A stretch of DNA of 64,000 bases from positions 1,488,001 through 1,552,000 of the forward strand of contig SWDT01000001.1 of the NCBI GenBank assembly GCA_009193035.1, written 5' to 3'. The number at the start of each line of letters is the position of its first letter. Position 1 is the stretch's first letter. The translations under genes were made by a program, and so were the position numbers. This stretch comes from Halicephalobus mephisto (Eukaryota > Nematoda > Chromadorea > Rhabditida > Panagrolaimidae). Below the pieces are notes generated by a model. It searched no databases and was not told the DNA's origin. It worked only from the letters and a program-made list of their open reading frames with translations. Below, piece by piece: positions 1-13,074 of the stretch.

Positions 1-294
1 TTTCCTACGTTGTTGTTTTGTTTTTCTGCTTCTACAAGTTCCCCATTTCTGTTGCTGTCTAATACATTAATTGACCCGTTTCTTGGCGTTATTGAGCATC
101 TGGCGTCAGTGAAGCTTCTTGAATCCTTAAAATAGATTTTTGCAAATGTTCTCATCCAAAATTAACTTACAAGAGTCCTTGGAACCTCGGTGTACTCCTT
201 CCGGTTAATTACATTTCGAAGACGACTGAGGACATTGTAAGTGAGTGATTTGGACCTACAAGAAGAAAATGGGGAAATAAAGCCGGTTTTCCAA

Positions 295-2444
295 TTACCG
301 TTTCATCTCTCTTAAATGACTCTCGTTGCTGTTGGACTCCGGTTCTCTGAAGCTGGTGTTTCCAGAAGTAGGGTAAAGACTGCCTCTGAAGAACGCAGCT
401 CCCGTAGTTTTCTTACCAGGAGCGTACACCCGCTGGAATCGAGTCCTCAAAACATTTCTCTTACAGCCAAATGTGAGGAACAAAGCTGTCCGGAACTTGC
501 TGTTAAGAAAACAGTAAGTAATGGGGTTTGTACACGAGGAGAGGTATGTCAGAACGGTGATGAAAGTATTCAGCTTAGAATTCCAAACATTGAAGGTTCC
601 GAAGGAATCCTGGGCATTGAGTAGAAGCCACCAAATGTAGCTAGGAGTCCAACAGCAAAAGAAGATGATCACAATAACGATTAGCATCCGGATTAGTCTT
701 TGTTTCGCAATTGCTGTTTTGCTGCTGTGGGTTGATCTCAAGCTTTGTTCAATGAATTCCGAGCCTTTTCTGGAGGAATTGTCCCCTCCGGTGCTGTCTT
801 CTCCCCGAAACGGAATCAACGGCGTTCTAAAAGTTAAAAATAATTTTTGTTCCTTTTAGGAATCAATGTTTTCTTCCTCAAAGTGACGAACCTTGTCCGT
901 CGGCTTTTTCCTGTCACAAGGCTACTGCTTCGGCTTTTGTTTCCGGTAGTCCTGACGTTGTCGAGTCTGTCCATCGAGTTCTCCGCGATCTCGATGGCGG
1001 CAATGTCCATTTTTAATCCCGAACGAAGGGAACTAATCACTGAACCGTATAGAACAGTCATCAACACTAGAGGAATTACCAGCAAAACAACTGTCATGTA
1101 TATCTTAAAAAGAAATTATTCAAAGGGTTTAGAGAAGACTAAAGAACTTTCTTACTTGATATCCGAAATGGACTACTGGCTCGTATTTAGGGGCACAATT
1201 GAGGCCACTTGTGTTGTAGGTCCTCAACTCATACATGAACAGCATGAAGAGATTCGAAATTATAGCAATTAGCCAAACAACCCCTATGACGCAGAAGGCA
1301 TGAGTGCGAGTGTGCCAGACCCGGGAGTGGAGAGGTTTACAGATGGCATAGTATCTTTCCAGAGCTATTGCTGCGAGGGTATAAGCACTCGCTGTCACAA
1401 CAACGGCTAAAGATGAAAGTCTAATGATTAATTAAGATGAATTTACTCACGCTGTAGATAAGCCAACACTTTACAAAGAAGATCACCGAACACCCAACAG
1501 TATACCAAGGAACTGACGAGTGTAGGTGGCATACACACCACACTAAGTAGGAGATCACTTAAGGCCAAATTTAATAAATATAAATTTGTTATCGTTCTCA
1601 TCGATTTTTGCTGAAAATTGCTATTATTTAATTTTATAAGATTTAATACCGTCATTTTTATATATTAGAATTTAACATGACGTGTGGAACTTTTCAGAAT
1701 CTAGTAAATCTTTGAAATAAACATCTATATTAGGAAATCCCAGGTTTTTAAAAAAGCCAAAGAAATCTTTGTTAAAACAACTTCACAATCATGCTCATTT
1801 GTAATTTTCATAATATTGCAGTTTTAAAATCAACATCTGAAACCTACAATCACAGAAAATTTAAGAAACTCATGTCGAAACAGTTTTTGAAAAATATCCC
1901 TTTCTAATTTTATAAGACCACAATTTTTAACCCTTGCTCGATGAATCACCCTCATTTTCTTCCATGCCTTGAGGCGTTGAAAAACCATCGTACAAGTAAA
2001 TATTCCTCAAATGTTTATATACTTAATGTTTACTCAGAAGTATTTTGATCTATTCTTTGATAAAGTAAAGATTCGTTAATTACGACAATATTCATTTCCT
2101 GGACTCTGGGAATTTCAAAACGGTACTTTGAAAACAAAAGAATAAATAATGGAAGAAGTTCTTCTCGCTTCATTGCTTTCTTTTTTGCTCTAGAATTATT
2201 TTTAACCGATGTTAACACTGCAAAAGATATGAAGCGAAAGAAACTAGATTCCACTTTCCGGTTACTTTGGGATTAATGTAATTTACTATTTAGAAACGCT
2301 AATTAATATCAAATTACTCACCTGTAAAATAACCACAACAACAATTGAGTTCCCGACGACAGATAGACAGAATATCGTACAGAAGGAAACTATCATAATG
2401 TAATTTTCGGCAGTTGGATGAAAGATGCAATCTTCCGTGAACAT
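295..2444 (-). CDS. ckr-2: cholecystokinin/sulfakinin-type neuropeptide GPCR
   Basis: Class A G-protein-coupled receptor, expected in the neuronal plasma membrane and activated by a CCK/gastrin-like peptide. Five exons join in phase to give 425 aa: 2444-2322, 1610-1451, 1406-1156, 1103-892, 826-295. TM1 has the GN pair (VVGNSIVVVVIL), TM2 reads LALSDLLL, the end of TM3 reads ERYYAICKPLHSRVWHTRTH (the CCK-receptor form of the ERY box), and TM7 has NPITYCF. The third intracellular loop is basic and Ser-rich. The tail ends LREMKR. Introns are GT-AG with TTTTCAG/TTTTAG-like acceptors. ATG 2444 leaves only about 14 residues before TM1, so an extra 5' exon is possible. The family is clear; the symbol rests on family and on C. 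elegans ckr-2 being on chromosome III like its neighbours, not on an alignment. Confidence 0.75.
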
Positions 2445-5400
2445 TTTTGGTCTATTGTTCTTATTTGTGTACGGAAAACGTGGGCCAAAAATCCAAAAAC
2501 GAGAGACCCTTGTCGAACTCGCCTAAGGGTCTTCCTGGATGTTCTGATAAGAGTAGGAAAATACCAAAAACTAGAGTGTCTGCGAAATCACGCAAGCACC
2601 AAAGTTATTTTCACGTTGCCGTCATATTTAATTCTCCAAAACAGAATAAAATTTAGTTGAGTTTGAATTTCCTGTAATCACCTGAAAACCCCAGTCAATG
2701 TTGAGATTTTGAATAAATTAATAAGGATTAAATGTGACTTTCCAGTTGAACACGAATCAAAGTAAAAATGGTTACAAAACAATATTAAAATAAAAAACTT
2801 ATCGGAGCGTTTTAATATAAAGAAACCAAACCCCAAAAAAACAAATTCCAACTATTTGGAAGCAGCCGAAAGTGAAAAACTTTGAAAACAATAGAAAACC
2901 AAACTTGACAAGAGAAATCTGTTGGGAGTTTGGGGTAAAATGAAATAACTCTTTTCCTGAACATTAAAAAACAACATGTACAAAGGCATTGTTAACTACT
3001 TGGAAGATGGAAAAATCGAATGACTAATCGATCTATTTTGAGTGGCGGGGAAAGGATCTAATTGAAGAAGCAGGTGATTGATCCGTGAATTAGTTTTCAC
3101 TAAGAGGAATGTGGCTGTTGGTCTTGCATAATGTCTCTAGTGAAAAGCTCATTACTCTTGTCATTCCATCAACAATTTTTGAAATAACCGAATCTCGACG
3201 AACGAAAATTATAACTTGAGAAAAAGGAAGAACACTAGTTGAAAATAAGCCATTGACGAATGGGAAACTAACCCGGAAGAAAAACGATATTTTTAATTTT
3301 ATTTCGATTCCTCGAACACAATTTGAATAAAATTTTACAAAAAACAATAGATGTCAAACCGAATTGTATTCCGGCGGAGAATAATTTTTATGTTTCTTTT
3401 CGCTATGATAAAATTTGGCATTTGCCGTTAGTTTAATGGAGCAATTTGTTCAGCCTCATGAAATTCGATTTTGACTCACGCCTTTTTGAAGTTAGAAGAC
3501 CACACATTGTACGTAACTTTTATCTTTTTGAGTAAAACGGAACAAGGACTTGTCACTCAGATTCAGATGGGCAGTTAAACCAGAACCATAATCCGCTTAT
3601 TCTAAATAGAAGTAAGTGGGCAGGATTTCGGTTTATAAATCATTTAATCATTTGACATGATTTTAAAAAAACTGCAAAAGTGTTTTCAAGAAGGTTAAAA
3701 CTTATCCATCACTTTAGTTTTTAGAAGATGGAAAACTGTCCCTCGAGGAAGTTAAAAGCGCCGTCGATCAAAATTTATTCGAGACTTTTTTAATTTCAAA
3801 AGCAACTCGCCGAAAAAGAGAAGAACTCAAACTTGTCACTGATTCTCCACATAAGGAAGAGTACTCTAAATTCAGACTAAATTCAAAATTTTATTTATGT
3901 CACAACGTCAGGATAGAAATGATCAAGAAAGTGCAAAGCTTTGTCACTTTCATCCATAACGAAAAATGTAGCGGAAATGAGACAGGAATACCAAATAGGC
4001 GAGAAAACACCGTTGAAGGGGAAACGTCAGTTTTAGAATTCCAGAAAATGAACATGTTTCCATTCAAGAATCATCGAGCAAGTTATTTCTCTCGTTGCTT
4101 TTTGTTTTAGCTCAATTTTGAATAAAATTAAATTTTTACGCTATTTTTATATAGGTACTTACTTCAACTTGTACCGATACTAAAAATATAAAAATTAACG
4201 AAAAAAGAAATTTTAATTGAAATGAGAACGAAATTAAAAAGAAACTCGTTCGATGACTCCCAAGCGGAAGTTGGACCTCCTAGTCAGAAGAAAGAATACT
4301 TTTTCTTCAAAGGAGTACATCAACAGTGGGTTATTTAGGAAAAAACACATTTTCCATACGGGACCCCTAAACAAACTCTTTGCGTTTGGTTTTATTTTAG
4401 CTCAGTTCTAAATGAAATTAAATTATCTTACTTTGTTTTTATGTACATGTACTTCAGCCCGAATTAATTCTAAAAATATAAAAATTAACCAAGAAGTAAT
4501 CTTACTAAAAAAGTCAAATGAAAAGTAAAAGCATCTGTCGACCTCCAGATGAAGAGTGTTTCGTTTTTGGAATGATCAAGCCTGGTGTTTTCTCTTTCGG
4601 ACCTAATTAAATAGAATGAACATAGTGTAGTGGGAACAAAATATCAATAGTATTTACTTTCAATTAGTCAATCTGGATGTTAACTTGTTAGTTGTAATCA
4701 AGAAGACTATTTTCGCAGTTCAGAAAGCATAGTTAATACCGCCCATTAATTTCAGAAAGACTCAATTTTCGTGGGCTTCAAATGACAATCTCCGCCTGCC
4801 ATCAGAAGAGCAAAGAACATCCCGTGTTTTTCAAAGAATTAATTTTATTACCGCCAAATTATAAATTAAAAAATAAACAACAATTTGATAGATTAAGAGT
4901 TCAGTAAATGTAAAAATGGTACTAAACCAAGATCGAGACTTTTGGTTGACCTAACTTGTCTTTCCAAGCATCAAAGAACAGACACAAGGCATGTTATTCA
5001 ATTCTTGTTAAGAATTTATTTTTATAAAAGTTGGCAGCTTTTAGGATCTTCTTGATTGCTTCTATATGAAAACAAAGGACCGAGAAATTGAATCCTTGCA
5101 AATACTGGGTTACTTCGAGTGACAAGATAATCCCTCAAGACAAGTTCAAAATTACGTTTCCGTCTGAGTTTGATTGGGAAAACAAAAAAGAAAGCTAGTT
5201 CCTGACTCTAAAAAAGAAACAAATATCCGTTTAAAATTATTTCTCAACAGAAAGAAATAGAATGACATCGGGCTAGTCCTAAATTAAATTAGCTTATGAA
5301 TGAAGCACTTTGGAAATGGAATATACGATATATCATCTGGTTCTGATTATGTCATATTTTTCCGGAAATACGCTAAGATTAATACATACAGTTTATTCGG

Positions 5401-5500
5401 AACCAATACCCAGGTAGATAAGGTAGCACCGAGACTAAGCAAAACACATGAAACCGTTTTCAAAATACATATACATAGCTAAGCAAATCCCGTAAATTGA
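2445..5500. other. intergenic spacer with diverged direct repeat
   Basis: No coding exon recognised. The first few hundred bases upstream of 2444 should hold the promoter of the CCK-like receptor, but no TATA or trans-splice acceptor is convincing. About 4100-4360 and 4390-4620 are diverged direct copies sharing a start like TTTTAGCTCA and the string CTAAAAATATAAAAATTAAC. A minus-strand AATAAA (TTTATT at 5392-5397 on the plus strand) lies about 105 bp past the stop of the next gene and is its likely poly(A) signal. Confidence 0.6.
5392..5397 (-). terminator. poly(A) signal AATAAA of the LIMP-2-like gene
   Basis: AATAAA on the minus strand, about 105 bp beyond the stop codon at 5501. Confidence 0.5.
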
Positions 5501-7186
5501 TTATCCCGAAGTAGCGCCATTTTGAATTGATTCATCATCATCATCTTCAAGAAGGGGGACATCGGTTTCCTTGAAATATGTGGACACAATAATGGAAGCT
5601 ACCCCAGCAAGGAAGAGGAATCCACCGATCGCAATACAGATGATCACAATTAACGGAAGTACCTTTATCAATGTATTCAATTTGCTAATCATGGCTTCTG
5701 TTTGTGGATCGAATACGGCAGATTCATTCAACCAGAGAAGAGGAATAATGGTGTCATGCATCTTTGACAGGGAACTAAACTTGCCCTTGACAACACCAAC
5801 ATTCAGCTGAGACTTCCTGATTGCACGGACAACAACACCAGATTCCGGTTGAATCTGAACAGAAGTACGATCATCGTCTGTGGGACTTCTTAAGCCATCG
5901 ATGGCTTCGTGAAGAGCCGCGGGACAATTATAAAAGAAAGGTTGGGAGATGTAGATACGGGGATTCTGAGGAAGACAACTACTAACATCCATAAGTCCGA
6001 CAGGAGAGCAGCCAGATGGTTGGATTACTGGATCCTCAAAGAATCGGGGACCATTAGGATTGCAAAATCCAAGCTCCTTCTGAAGAGTCATGTTATTCAT
6101 GGAAGCTGCAGGACCATATTCGTAAACAGAGATGTCATGGAATTTGCTTTCTTGTTGGACCTCCATTTCGACAACACGGCATACTTGGGCAACAAACAGC
6201 TGTTGAACTTCGTTCTTCTTCAAGAAGGGTTTGAACAATTGCCCATCAGTTCCTCTGATCTCTCGTGCTTTTGGTCCGTACCAAATAGTTTTCGGCAATT
6301 CAGTCATGTTGTTCCAGGAGTAGAGAGTTCCGAGAAGGGATCGATCTTTCAGTCCGGTGTTGATCTCGTAAACTCCATCGTCCGTGTTGTTTTGCTGAAA
6401 ATCAATAAGATCATTGAATCAAAACAGCTAAAACAAACCCCATAAAAGATTCCAATTTTCTCAGAAACATTTAGGGCTTGACAAATGGACTTCAAAATCG
6501 GTTTGCCACAAATAAAAGTGAGAAGACTATCGTTGTAGCCATCGAAAAGAAGATCGCCCACACGGACGGTGATAAATGCACCTTCATGAGAGAGAGAAAT
6601 AATTTCTTCTAAGGCGATTCGCTCCAGAAAAGAAAAGTTGCCGTAATCAATAAGTTTCTGCAGAAGGATATTTGGAACAGTGACTTTATCATCCAGTAAG
6701 CAAGTCGAACAAGAGGCGTTCTGGTTGAAGAAGTAGAGATGATTGTTTCTATACACAACACGTTCTCCGTCCTTGCTGATATTAAAGGATTTGGATTGAG
6801 ACTCACTAAACCGAGTTTTCGAACGCAAATATATCTAGAAAATCTTACATGAATGTATAAGGTCCTTTCTCAATGAGCTTTGGTCGGGAGCCGTTGACAA
6901 TCTCTTTCGGATTTGTCACGTGGAAAAGATATATCTCCAGCTTCATGTCATACAACGGCTTTCTCCAGCTCTGAGTCATCTCATTACACTTTCCATCTTT
7001 GTCACATCCAATGTAATCTACCTGAAAAGTCAATTGTTAGTGGGAATTGATATATAACACCCATACTTCAGTGACTTTATCCAGTACCATTGGAGTCACT
7101 ATCCAGTGAACAGCACCGCTGAGAACGATCAAAAACACCCCAACAACAGGAATAATAATTAAACATTTCATATTTGGAACCTTCAT
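5501..7186 (-). CDS. CD36-family scavenger receptor, LIMP-2-like
   Basis: Two-pass CD36/LIMP-2/SR-B type membrane protein that binds lipids or lipoproteins through a large glycosylated lumenal loop. Four exons in phase give 517 aa: 7186-7067, 7021-6849, 6805-6439, 6394-5501; the second intron is only 43 nt. An N-terminal anchor (CLIIIPVVGVFLIVLSGAVH) is followed by GPYTF, DDKVTVPN, FDGYND, IGIFYG, NNTDDGVYEI, IRGTDG, the Cys series of the CD36 fold (GFCNP, SGC, SSCLPQ, FFYNC), AIDGL, PLLWLNE, and a C-terminal anchor near residues 465-495. The cytosolic tail reads TDVPLLEDDDDE, a DxxLL plus acidic cluster of the kind used for lysosomal sorting, which suggests a LIMP-2/SCAV-3-like lysosomal role. 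That role is inference. ATG 7186 is preceded by an in-frame stop. Confidence 0.85.
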
Positions 7187-10100
7187 TTCAGGAACAAAGC
7201 TACTTCAAGGTAAAGTAACAGGCAGCAATCATGAATCACCAAACAGCGATTCAGTAAAATATTAATAATCCGCGTGCAGAGAAGTAAACAATGCTGAGAG
7301 AAAAAAGGGAACGCAACGCCAGAAAAAAATTGTGTTGAAATGTCAATTTTAATCACCATTTTTTTCCGGTTTAAGTAATCAATATACTTTTTAGAAAGGA
7401 AAAAGATTTACTTTAATTAAAGAATTCACTTTTTTGTTCCCATAATTCCCAAAAAATATTTAGTAAAAGAGATTTGATTTTTCAAGCAGAATAAAGTAGT
7501 GCTTTTGCTCCATTCATCGGTCTTAAGACCGAAAATTCTCAGCATGAAGAGGTTTTCCATACTCGTTGTAGTTTATATATTATATTTAATTTTCTATCTT
7601 GAATGTACTTTGTAAAACAAATCCTTGTAATTTTATTCTTCAACTCCATTGATTTCGACTCGATTGTATTCCTATTGAGAAAAGTATTCTTTTTTATCCT
7701 TTTAATTTCCCCCCTCTATTTGATTGGTCTCGAAGAGAATGTTTTTGCAAGATTGTCTCCCCATTTTCTGGTTTTTTTCTTGTTTACCCAACATGATTTC
7801 CAAACTGAATACTTTTGGTTGGGGGACGAAAGTTCATTTTTCTCCAGTAGTTTCATTTCTCCCATATTCCTGATGAGATGATTTTTCATTAGAGAAGTTT
7901 TACTTTTTATCTTTGCTAAATCAGAGAAAAACTTTTGCTTCAACTCTTGTTGTTATATCTCTCAACTGTATTTAGAAATTCTCTATATGATTGAGGTTAT
8001 TTAAGATAGTTGAGAATATCGTTAATCATGAAAGGTGTAATCAATTTGAAGTATCGGAAAGGGCAATAAAGTTCTAACAGGAAGTATAGGAGATTACTGC
8101 GGTCATGATCAGAAACATTATATTCTCTACACTTGCTTATCTCTTTGTGGTTCTCATCGTAGAAGCTATAATACTCTTAGGAAATGTTATTCTTGCTTCA
8201 AGGATTTCATAAAAAGTTGATTGTTAAAGTAGTTCTCATTGAGCTACATCATCTTTAAGTTGATGAGAACACATCAACTGTGATCACTTGAAGTATTTAA
8301 TTTCAAAATACTAAGAGACACAATGCTTAGAAGATCCAAATTTTTTGATTATAAAAAGAATATGAATAGTGTCCGGAAAATTTCACTTTTTGGGTTTCTT
8401 GAGTATTATTCCCACATCATTTGGATTACAAAAACGAAATAAAATTAGCAATCAAAATGTACAGATTTTCAGATTCTTTGAACATTATTCCCATTCATCA
8501 TAGAAGTATGAAGAAGGTGAAAATGAATAGTGATAGGAAATGGATATTTTGGACAACCCCAACATTATTCTTACTTTCCAATAAAAAAAGTTTAAATATA
8601 TCGATATCCTGAATTTAAGAATTCTAAATGTTTTGGAACCATGTTTTTCGAAATCAATTTGGAGGACTAACATACAAATGATCAATGCATTTCAATTTGT
8701 CTAAATTTGAGATATTATTCATGCCCTTCAAAGTAGAATTGGTTTGTATAATCTCCAATTTTTCCAAAATATCGAAATATGAAAACTGTTAGGGAATCAA
8801 TTTCCTATATTTCTTCAGATTTTTGTTATATTAAGAGAGCATTTGATAGAATAAAAATAAGAATAATAACAATACTTTCCCTTCTAATGTCTCAAACTTC
8901 TCTTCTACAAACGAAGATAGTGCCCATATAGTGAAAATAAATAATTCAGAAGAATTTAATCCTCTATATTTTCTTATAAATCTTTAATTAACACGGATAG
9001 TATTCAAAACATTCAGAAAAATGCATTTCCCAGTCACTGTCCGTTCCCTTTCGTATTCATTTGCGAAAGAAATAGTGTCCAAAAAATCAGAAAATTGGAA
9101 CTATTCGAGCATTATCATTCCCTGTCCTTTCTTTTGCAATTCAAAGAACTCATTAACATCTTATAATCCCAAACATTTGCAATTACGGATATTACTTACT
9201 TTCCCTCTTTTCATTATTATTTAAATGACATATATAGTGTTTAGAGAATGCAAAAATTTGAATTTTCTAAACGCTATTACCTCCAGCTCCTTGAAATTTA
9301 TCTGAAAGAATGCAACTAATTTCATAACAATGAAAAACAAAAAGTCTGGAAGATTAATTATTTTGCTACTTTTCAATTTTCTAAAGAACACAAAATGTAG
9401 AATAAATGAATACCATGCATTCCATCTTTTAAAGTTTTCCATTAAAAAGAATAGTGTATAAGAAATTCAAAAATATGGAATTCGTAAACATTATCTCTTC
9501 CGAACTTTTTAACCTTTATTGAGAAGATACGAAGAACTTCAAAATATTAATAAATAATAAATTCAACAAGACAATATTTCCTGACTTATCAAATTCCTTT
9601 TTCAAACTCACGGAAAGGTTTAAAATAATTCACAAATACATATAGTTTTTAACTACTATTTCATTTCTATTCTTTTATTCCACTGATTTTAACAATTATT
9701 AGCTGGAAATCAAAACATGATTTTACAGTAGCTTGGGTTTCGAGAAGTATTCGAATACTATAAAAACCCCAATTTTCGTCGAACATCTCACAATAATCAT
9801 TTTACAGTACTTTTCAATTTCAAGGGGTTCTTAAGTGCTATAAGAATTCATAATTGGTTTACGGTTCTTACAAAACTGTTATGAACTGTTTCTAGTGTTT
9901 TTTCTAAGTTGTTGAACTGTAGACTTTCGCGCCAACAGTTTTTACAATATTCTAAATAATAACACCAGATATATTATTCGAGTTTCTGGAATTTTCCAGG
10001 ATCATTGAGTTTTCAGAAATTGCCATAAGTAATTCGATACAGAATTATTCGAAGCTGTATCAGTAAACCAGCTAACGAATCTAGTCATTATAGCTCCAAA

Positions 10101-10354
10101 ACTGATTTCTCATTACTGTAACTGTCTTATTCTTTGAATGAACACACTGATAGATTTATATTCACTTTCGAGCTACTTTGTAGTTGACAGATTTATACTC
10201 AAGTATACACTAGAAACTTTCGGAATTCTTTAAAAGTATTAACAGACCCGTGAGTTATCCTAGACATTTTCGAAACTCGTGAAATTAATAACCCAAATAT
10301 TGCTTAGGGAGAAAACAAAAATAACCCGGGTGAAGGATGGAACAACAAGAATAA
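7187..10354. other. AT-rich intergenic spacer with degenerate repeats
   Basis: No coding exon recognised. 8350-9520 holds several diverged copies of a 50-60 bp motif (start like AATAGTGTCC, end like CATTATTCCC). 9560-10300 has several TTTCGGAATTC or TTTTCGAAACTCGTGA-type stretches that resemble the dispersed family reported in the findings. Open frames here are short and AT-driven. Confidence 0.5.
8350..9520. repeat. degenerate short-motif repeat cluster
   Basis: Recurring units with an AATAGTGTNNNNGAAA-like start and a CATTATTCCC-like end are seen near 8360, 8527, 9070, 9235 and 9450. They are too diverged to be a simple satellite. The period is irregular. Confidence 0.35.
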
Positions 10355-12140
10355 TCAGGCAACGATGTTTCCATTAAGGGCTTTGTTTCCCATAGTATCT
10401 TCTTGAACAGAAACAGCATATTTTCGATTATACCAGCCTGACTGTAATAGTTAATCATTAATAACACAAATACCTGAATCAAACAAACCTTGTAAAGACA
10501 GAATAACGCAACCAGAGCACCAAGGATAAGAGCAACAATAATCCCAATGATTGTGCAAGTTCTTACAAGCTGCTCCATCCCAATAAGGTTTTGCTTAATC
10601 AGCTCCAAAGTTGAATCATCCATTTCCACATAATCCTCCACTTTGAGAACAGGAACAATTGTATTGTGAAAGTTCTTCAAGTTCATACCGCTGAAAAGAA
10701 AAGATTTAGACTACAAGAATAAGAGCTCAACTTACGGAGTGGATATGTCTTCACCTTTCCACATGGCTATGTTGATCTGACTACGACGAGATGCACGGAA
10801 GAGGGAACCGAGTCTAGGTTCAAAATCAAGTAGGATTCCGTCACGATCAGGATCTGGCTCTTGTAGGCCGATAATGGAATCCCACACATACTTGGGGGCG
10901 TATAAGAAGTTGGGCAATGAAAACACAATCGGCGGTTCACCTTTTTGACAACGACTTAAATCCAATAATCCCTTGGGGAGACAATGTTTTGGTTGATCAT
11001 CATAGAAAATCCTACTGTTGTCATTGCAGTAACCTTCATTTCCTTCCAAAGAGTTGTCCAATGTGGCAGCTGGAAGGATATAGCGATAAGCAGTAATCCC
11101 TTTGTATTCGATTTCTTCCTTGAAAACCAAATCAATCGACCGACACAAATCTTTGACAAACACAGTCAAGTTCTTGTCTTTCTGGATGTATGGATGAACA
11201 ATACTACCGTCGGTGCCACGTATCCTTGTTGCTTCTTCAGAGCTCCACCAAGAGCTGGACAGCTTGGTTTTGCCATTCCATGAGATGATTTCACCTATTT
11301 CATTTTCATTCTCCCGACCAGATTTGACGACTAAAGTTCCAGTTGAGCTCACGTTCTTCTAAAAATTCACTCTTCTATTCAAAAAAGGAAGAGGTCACTC
11401 ACGCCCCAGAAAAATCCTATCCTCTCAGGAAGATCCAATATCGATTCGCAAACAAAACTGACGAATGGGAGATTGCAGACTTGATCCAGAAACGGGTCAA
11501 CGTAACCATCAAATAATAACTCTGAGACCTCGACCTCCAGAAAAGGTGTCTGAACCAGCAAAGCTGCACTGGCAGGTTTCATCGCCGGTTTAGATGCTGC
11601 TTCCACAAATTTCTGAAAGCCCTTTGTTCTTCATATAGAATTGAAACCAAACCTGGTAAATCATATTCGGTATCCACACTCTATTGTAAAGGAAGCATTC
11701 AGGACACGATTTGTTTTCGTTGAAATTATACAACAAAATTGTTTCATAAGAGATTGTTGAGTTCACAAAGTCATTCACTTTCCGTCTGTGTATTTGATCA
11801 AACACATAAGGACCGGTTGTCTGCACAATTGGCTTGCTATTGTTCAAGATATGATCTGGATTCTTCACAGAGTACGTCCAAATACGAGTTTCCATATTGT
11901 ATTTTGGGTGGGTCCATTTTTCATATAGAGGAGTTCCAGGTTCCAGATACGATTGCTGAAACGAGTAGTTAGTGAATTCATGACTCATCTACTTACGGAA
12001 CGAATGTTCTTTTCAATTATCGAATCTAACTTGAAGAAAATAGCAGTACAGATGATGAGACCGATTACAGCAAGCGTTAGGAGAGCAAAGGAGATCATCT
12101 GCCATCGCTTCATCGACGACGCATTTGGCTTCTCCTCCAT
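10355..12140 (-). CDS. CD36-family scavenger receptor (class B)
   Basis: Second CD36/SCAV protein, two-pass with a large extracellular loop. Six exons in phase give 522 aa: 12140-11997, 11955-11653, 11612-11403, 11358-10736, 10690-10489, 10441-10355. It starts MEEKPNASSMKRW, then the anchor ISFALLTLAVIGLIICTAIF. Conserved points are TGPYVFDQ, VWIPNMIY, LFDGYVDPF, ERIGFFWG, TRIRGTDGS, ITAYRYILP, the Cys series (GYCND, KHCLP, SRCQKG), FSLPNFLYA, IGLQEPD and a C-terminal anchor (IIGIIVALILGALVALFCLY). The tail (YNRKYAVSV...NGNIVA) lacks a dileucine signal, so a plasma-membrane site is likelier than the lysosome; this is inference. A TTTCAG acceptor ends 7 nt before the ATG. It lies 3.2 kb from the other CD36 gene on the same strand, so it is not a tight tandem pair, and the two are clearly divergent. 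Confidence 0.87.
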
Positions 12141-12148
12141 GTCAGTCT
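12141..12148 (-). promoter_or_regulatory. candidate trans-splice acceptor of the second CD36 gene
   Basis: On the minus strand ATTTCAG is followed by ACTGAC and the start ATG at 12140. No in-frame exon is seen upstream. Spacing this short is typical of spliced-leader addition in nematodes. Confidence 0.45.
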
Positions 12149-13074
12149 GAAATCGTAATTAATTTCCATACTCAGTTCAGTAACTAAAAGAAATTTCGAC
12201 GAAATAATTAAAAAGGAAGACAACACGATGTCGATGCCCCGATATAAAAACTGGACAATACAAGTTTTGAAGGTAAATGGTCACCGGTAACTAGAGATTG
12301 AAATCACACCCAAACGAGTTCCTGTCGATCAAATTTCATCCATGCAAAGTGGTATAATCCAAAAATGAAGAATTAACGACACATAAAAATTTCGGTCAAA
12401 CGTGTGAAATCGAATGCACAAAAGAAGAACACGACAGAAACACAGAATACCCGTGGGCGCTCGCGCCCTCTTGAAACTTTGAGTTATCGCGAGTTGACTG
12501 GCATTTTCAATATTCAATTCCGGTCGTAATCAAATGGAAAATTTATTCGCGTGTTAGAATATGACATTTTAATTCATTCTACGTAAACAAAACACTTTCA
12601 ACTAGTTTTGTAAAGCCAAGGAGGGAAAGGTTTTGAAATCGGTTCGAAATTGGTTTCGATTAGGATCTCGGGGAAAGTTATAGAATTGCGCAAGGGGCGT
12701 TATATATGAGAGCACGAAGGACATCGATTGTCATCTTCTGAGCGTAATCCCATATAGAAGACGAGTTTCCTGTACATCCGACGAATGGGTTCTCTCAGAG
12801 AACCAGCACTAGTGAAGGGAATCAGGGCGATCGCCGTCATACTTTCTTCCTGTTCTTTCTCTTTGAAGAATACTTTTTTAGTGTTTCTACTTTCAGCCTG
12901 TTTTTATCACGTCAAAATTGCCCATCATATGTCAAATTAAGTGGTTTCTAATGGCCCAAAACCTTGATTTTTGTCTGATGGTGTCAGTTTTCCGATAACT
13001 TGTCCTTTGAAAACAAATTCATTACAATTTTAAATAGTATTTACGATCGACATTTCTATGGCTAGTAATTCTTG
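12149..13074. other. intergenic spacer
   Basis: About 0.9 kb between the CD36 gene start and the gar-2 stop. It should contain the CD36 promoter and the gar-2 3' UTR. No exon, exact AATAAA or repeat stands out. Confidence 0.5.
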
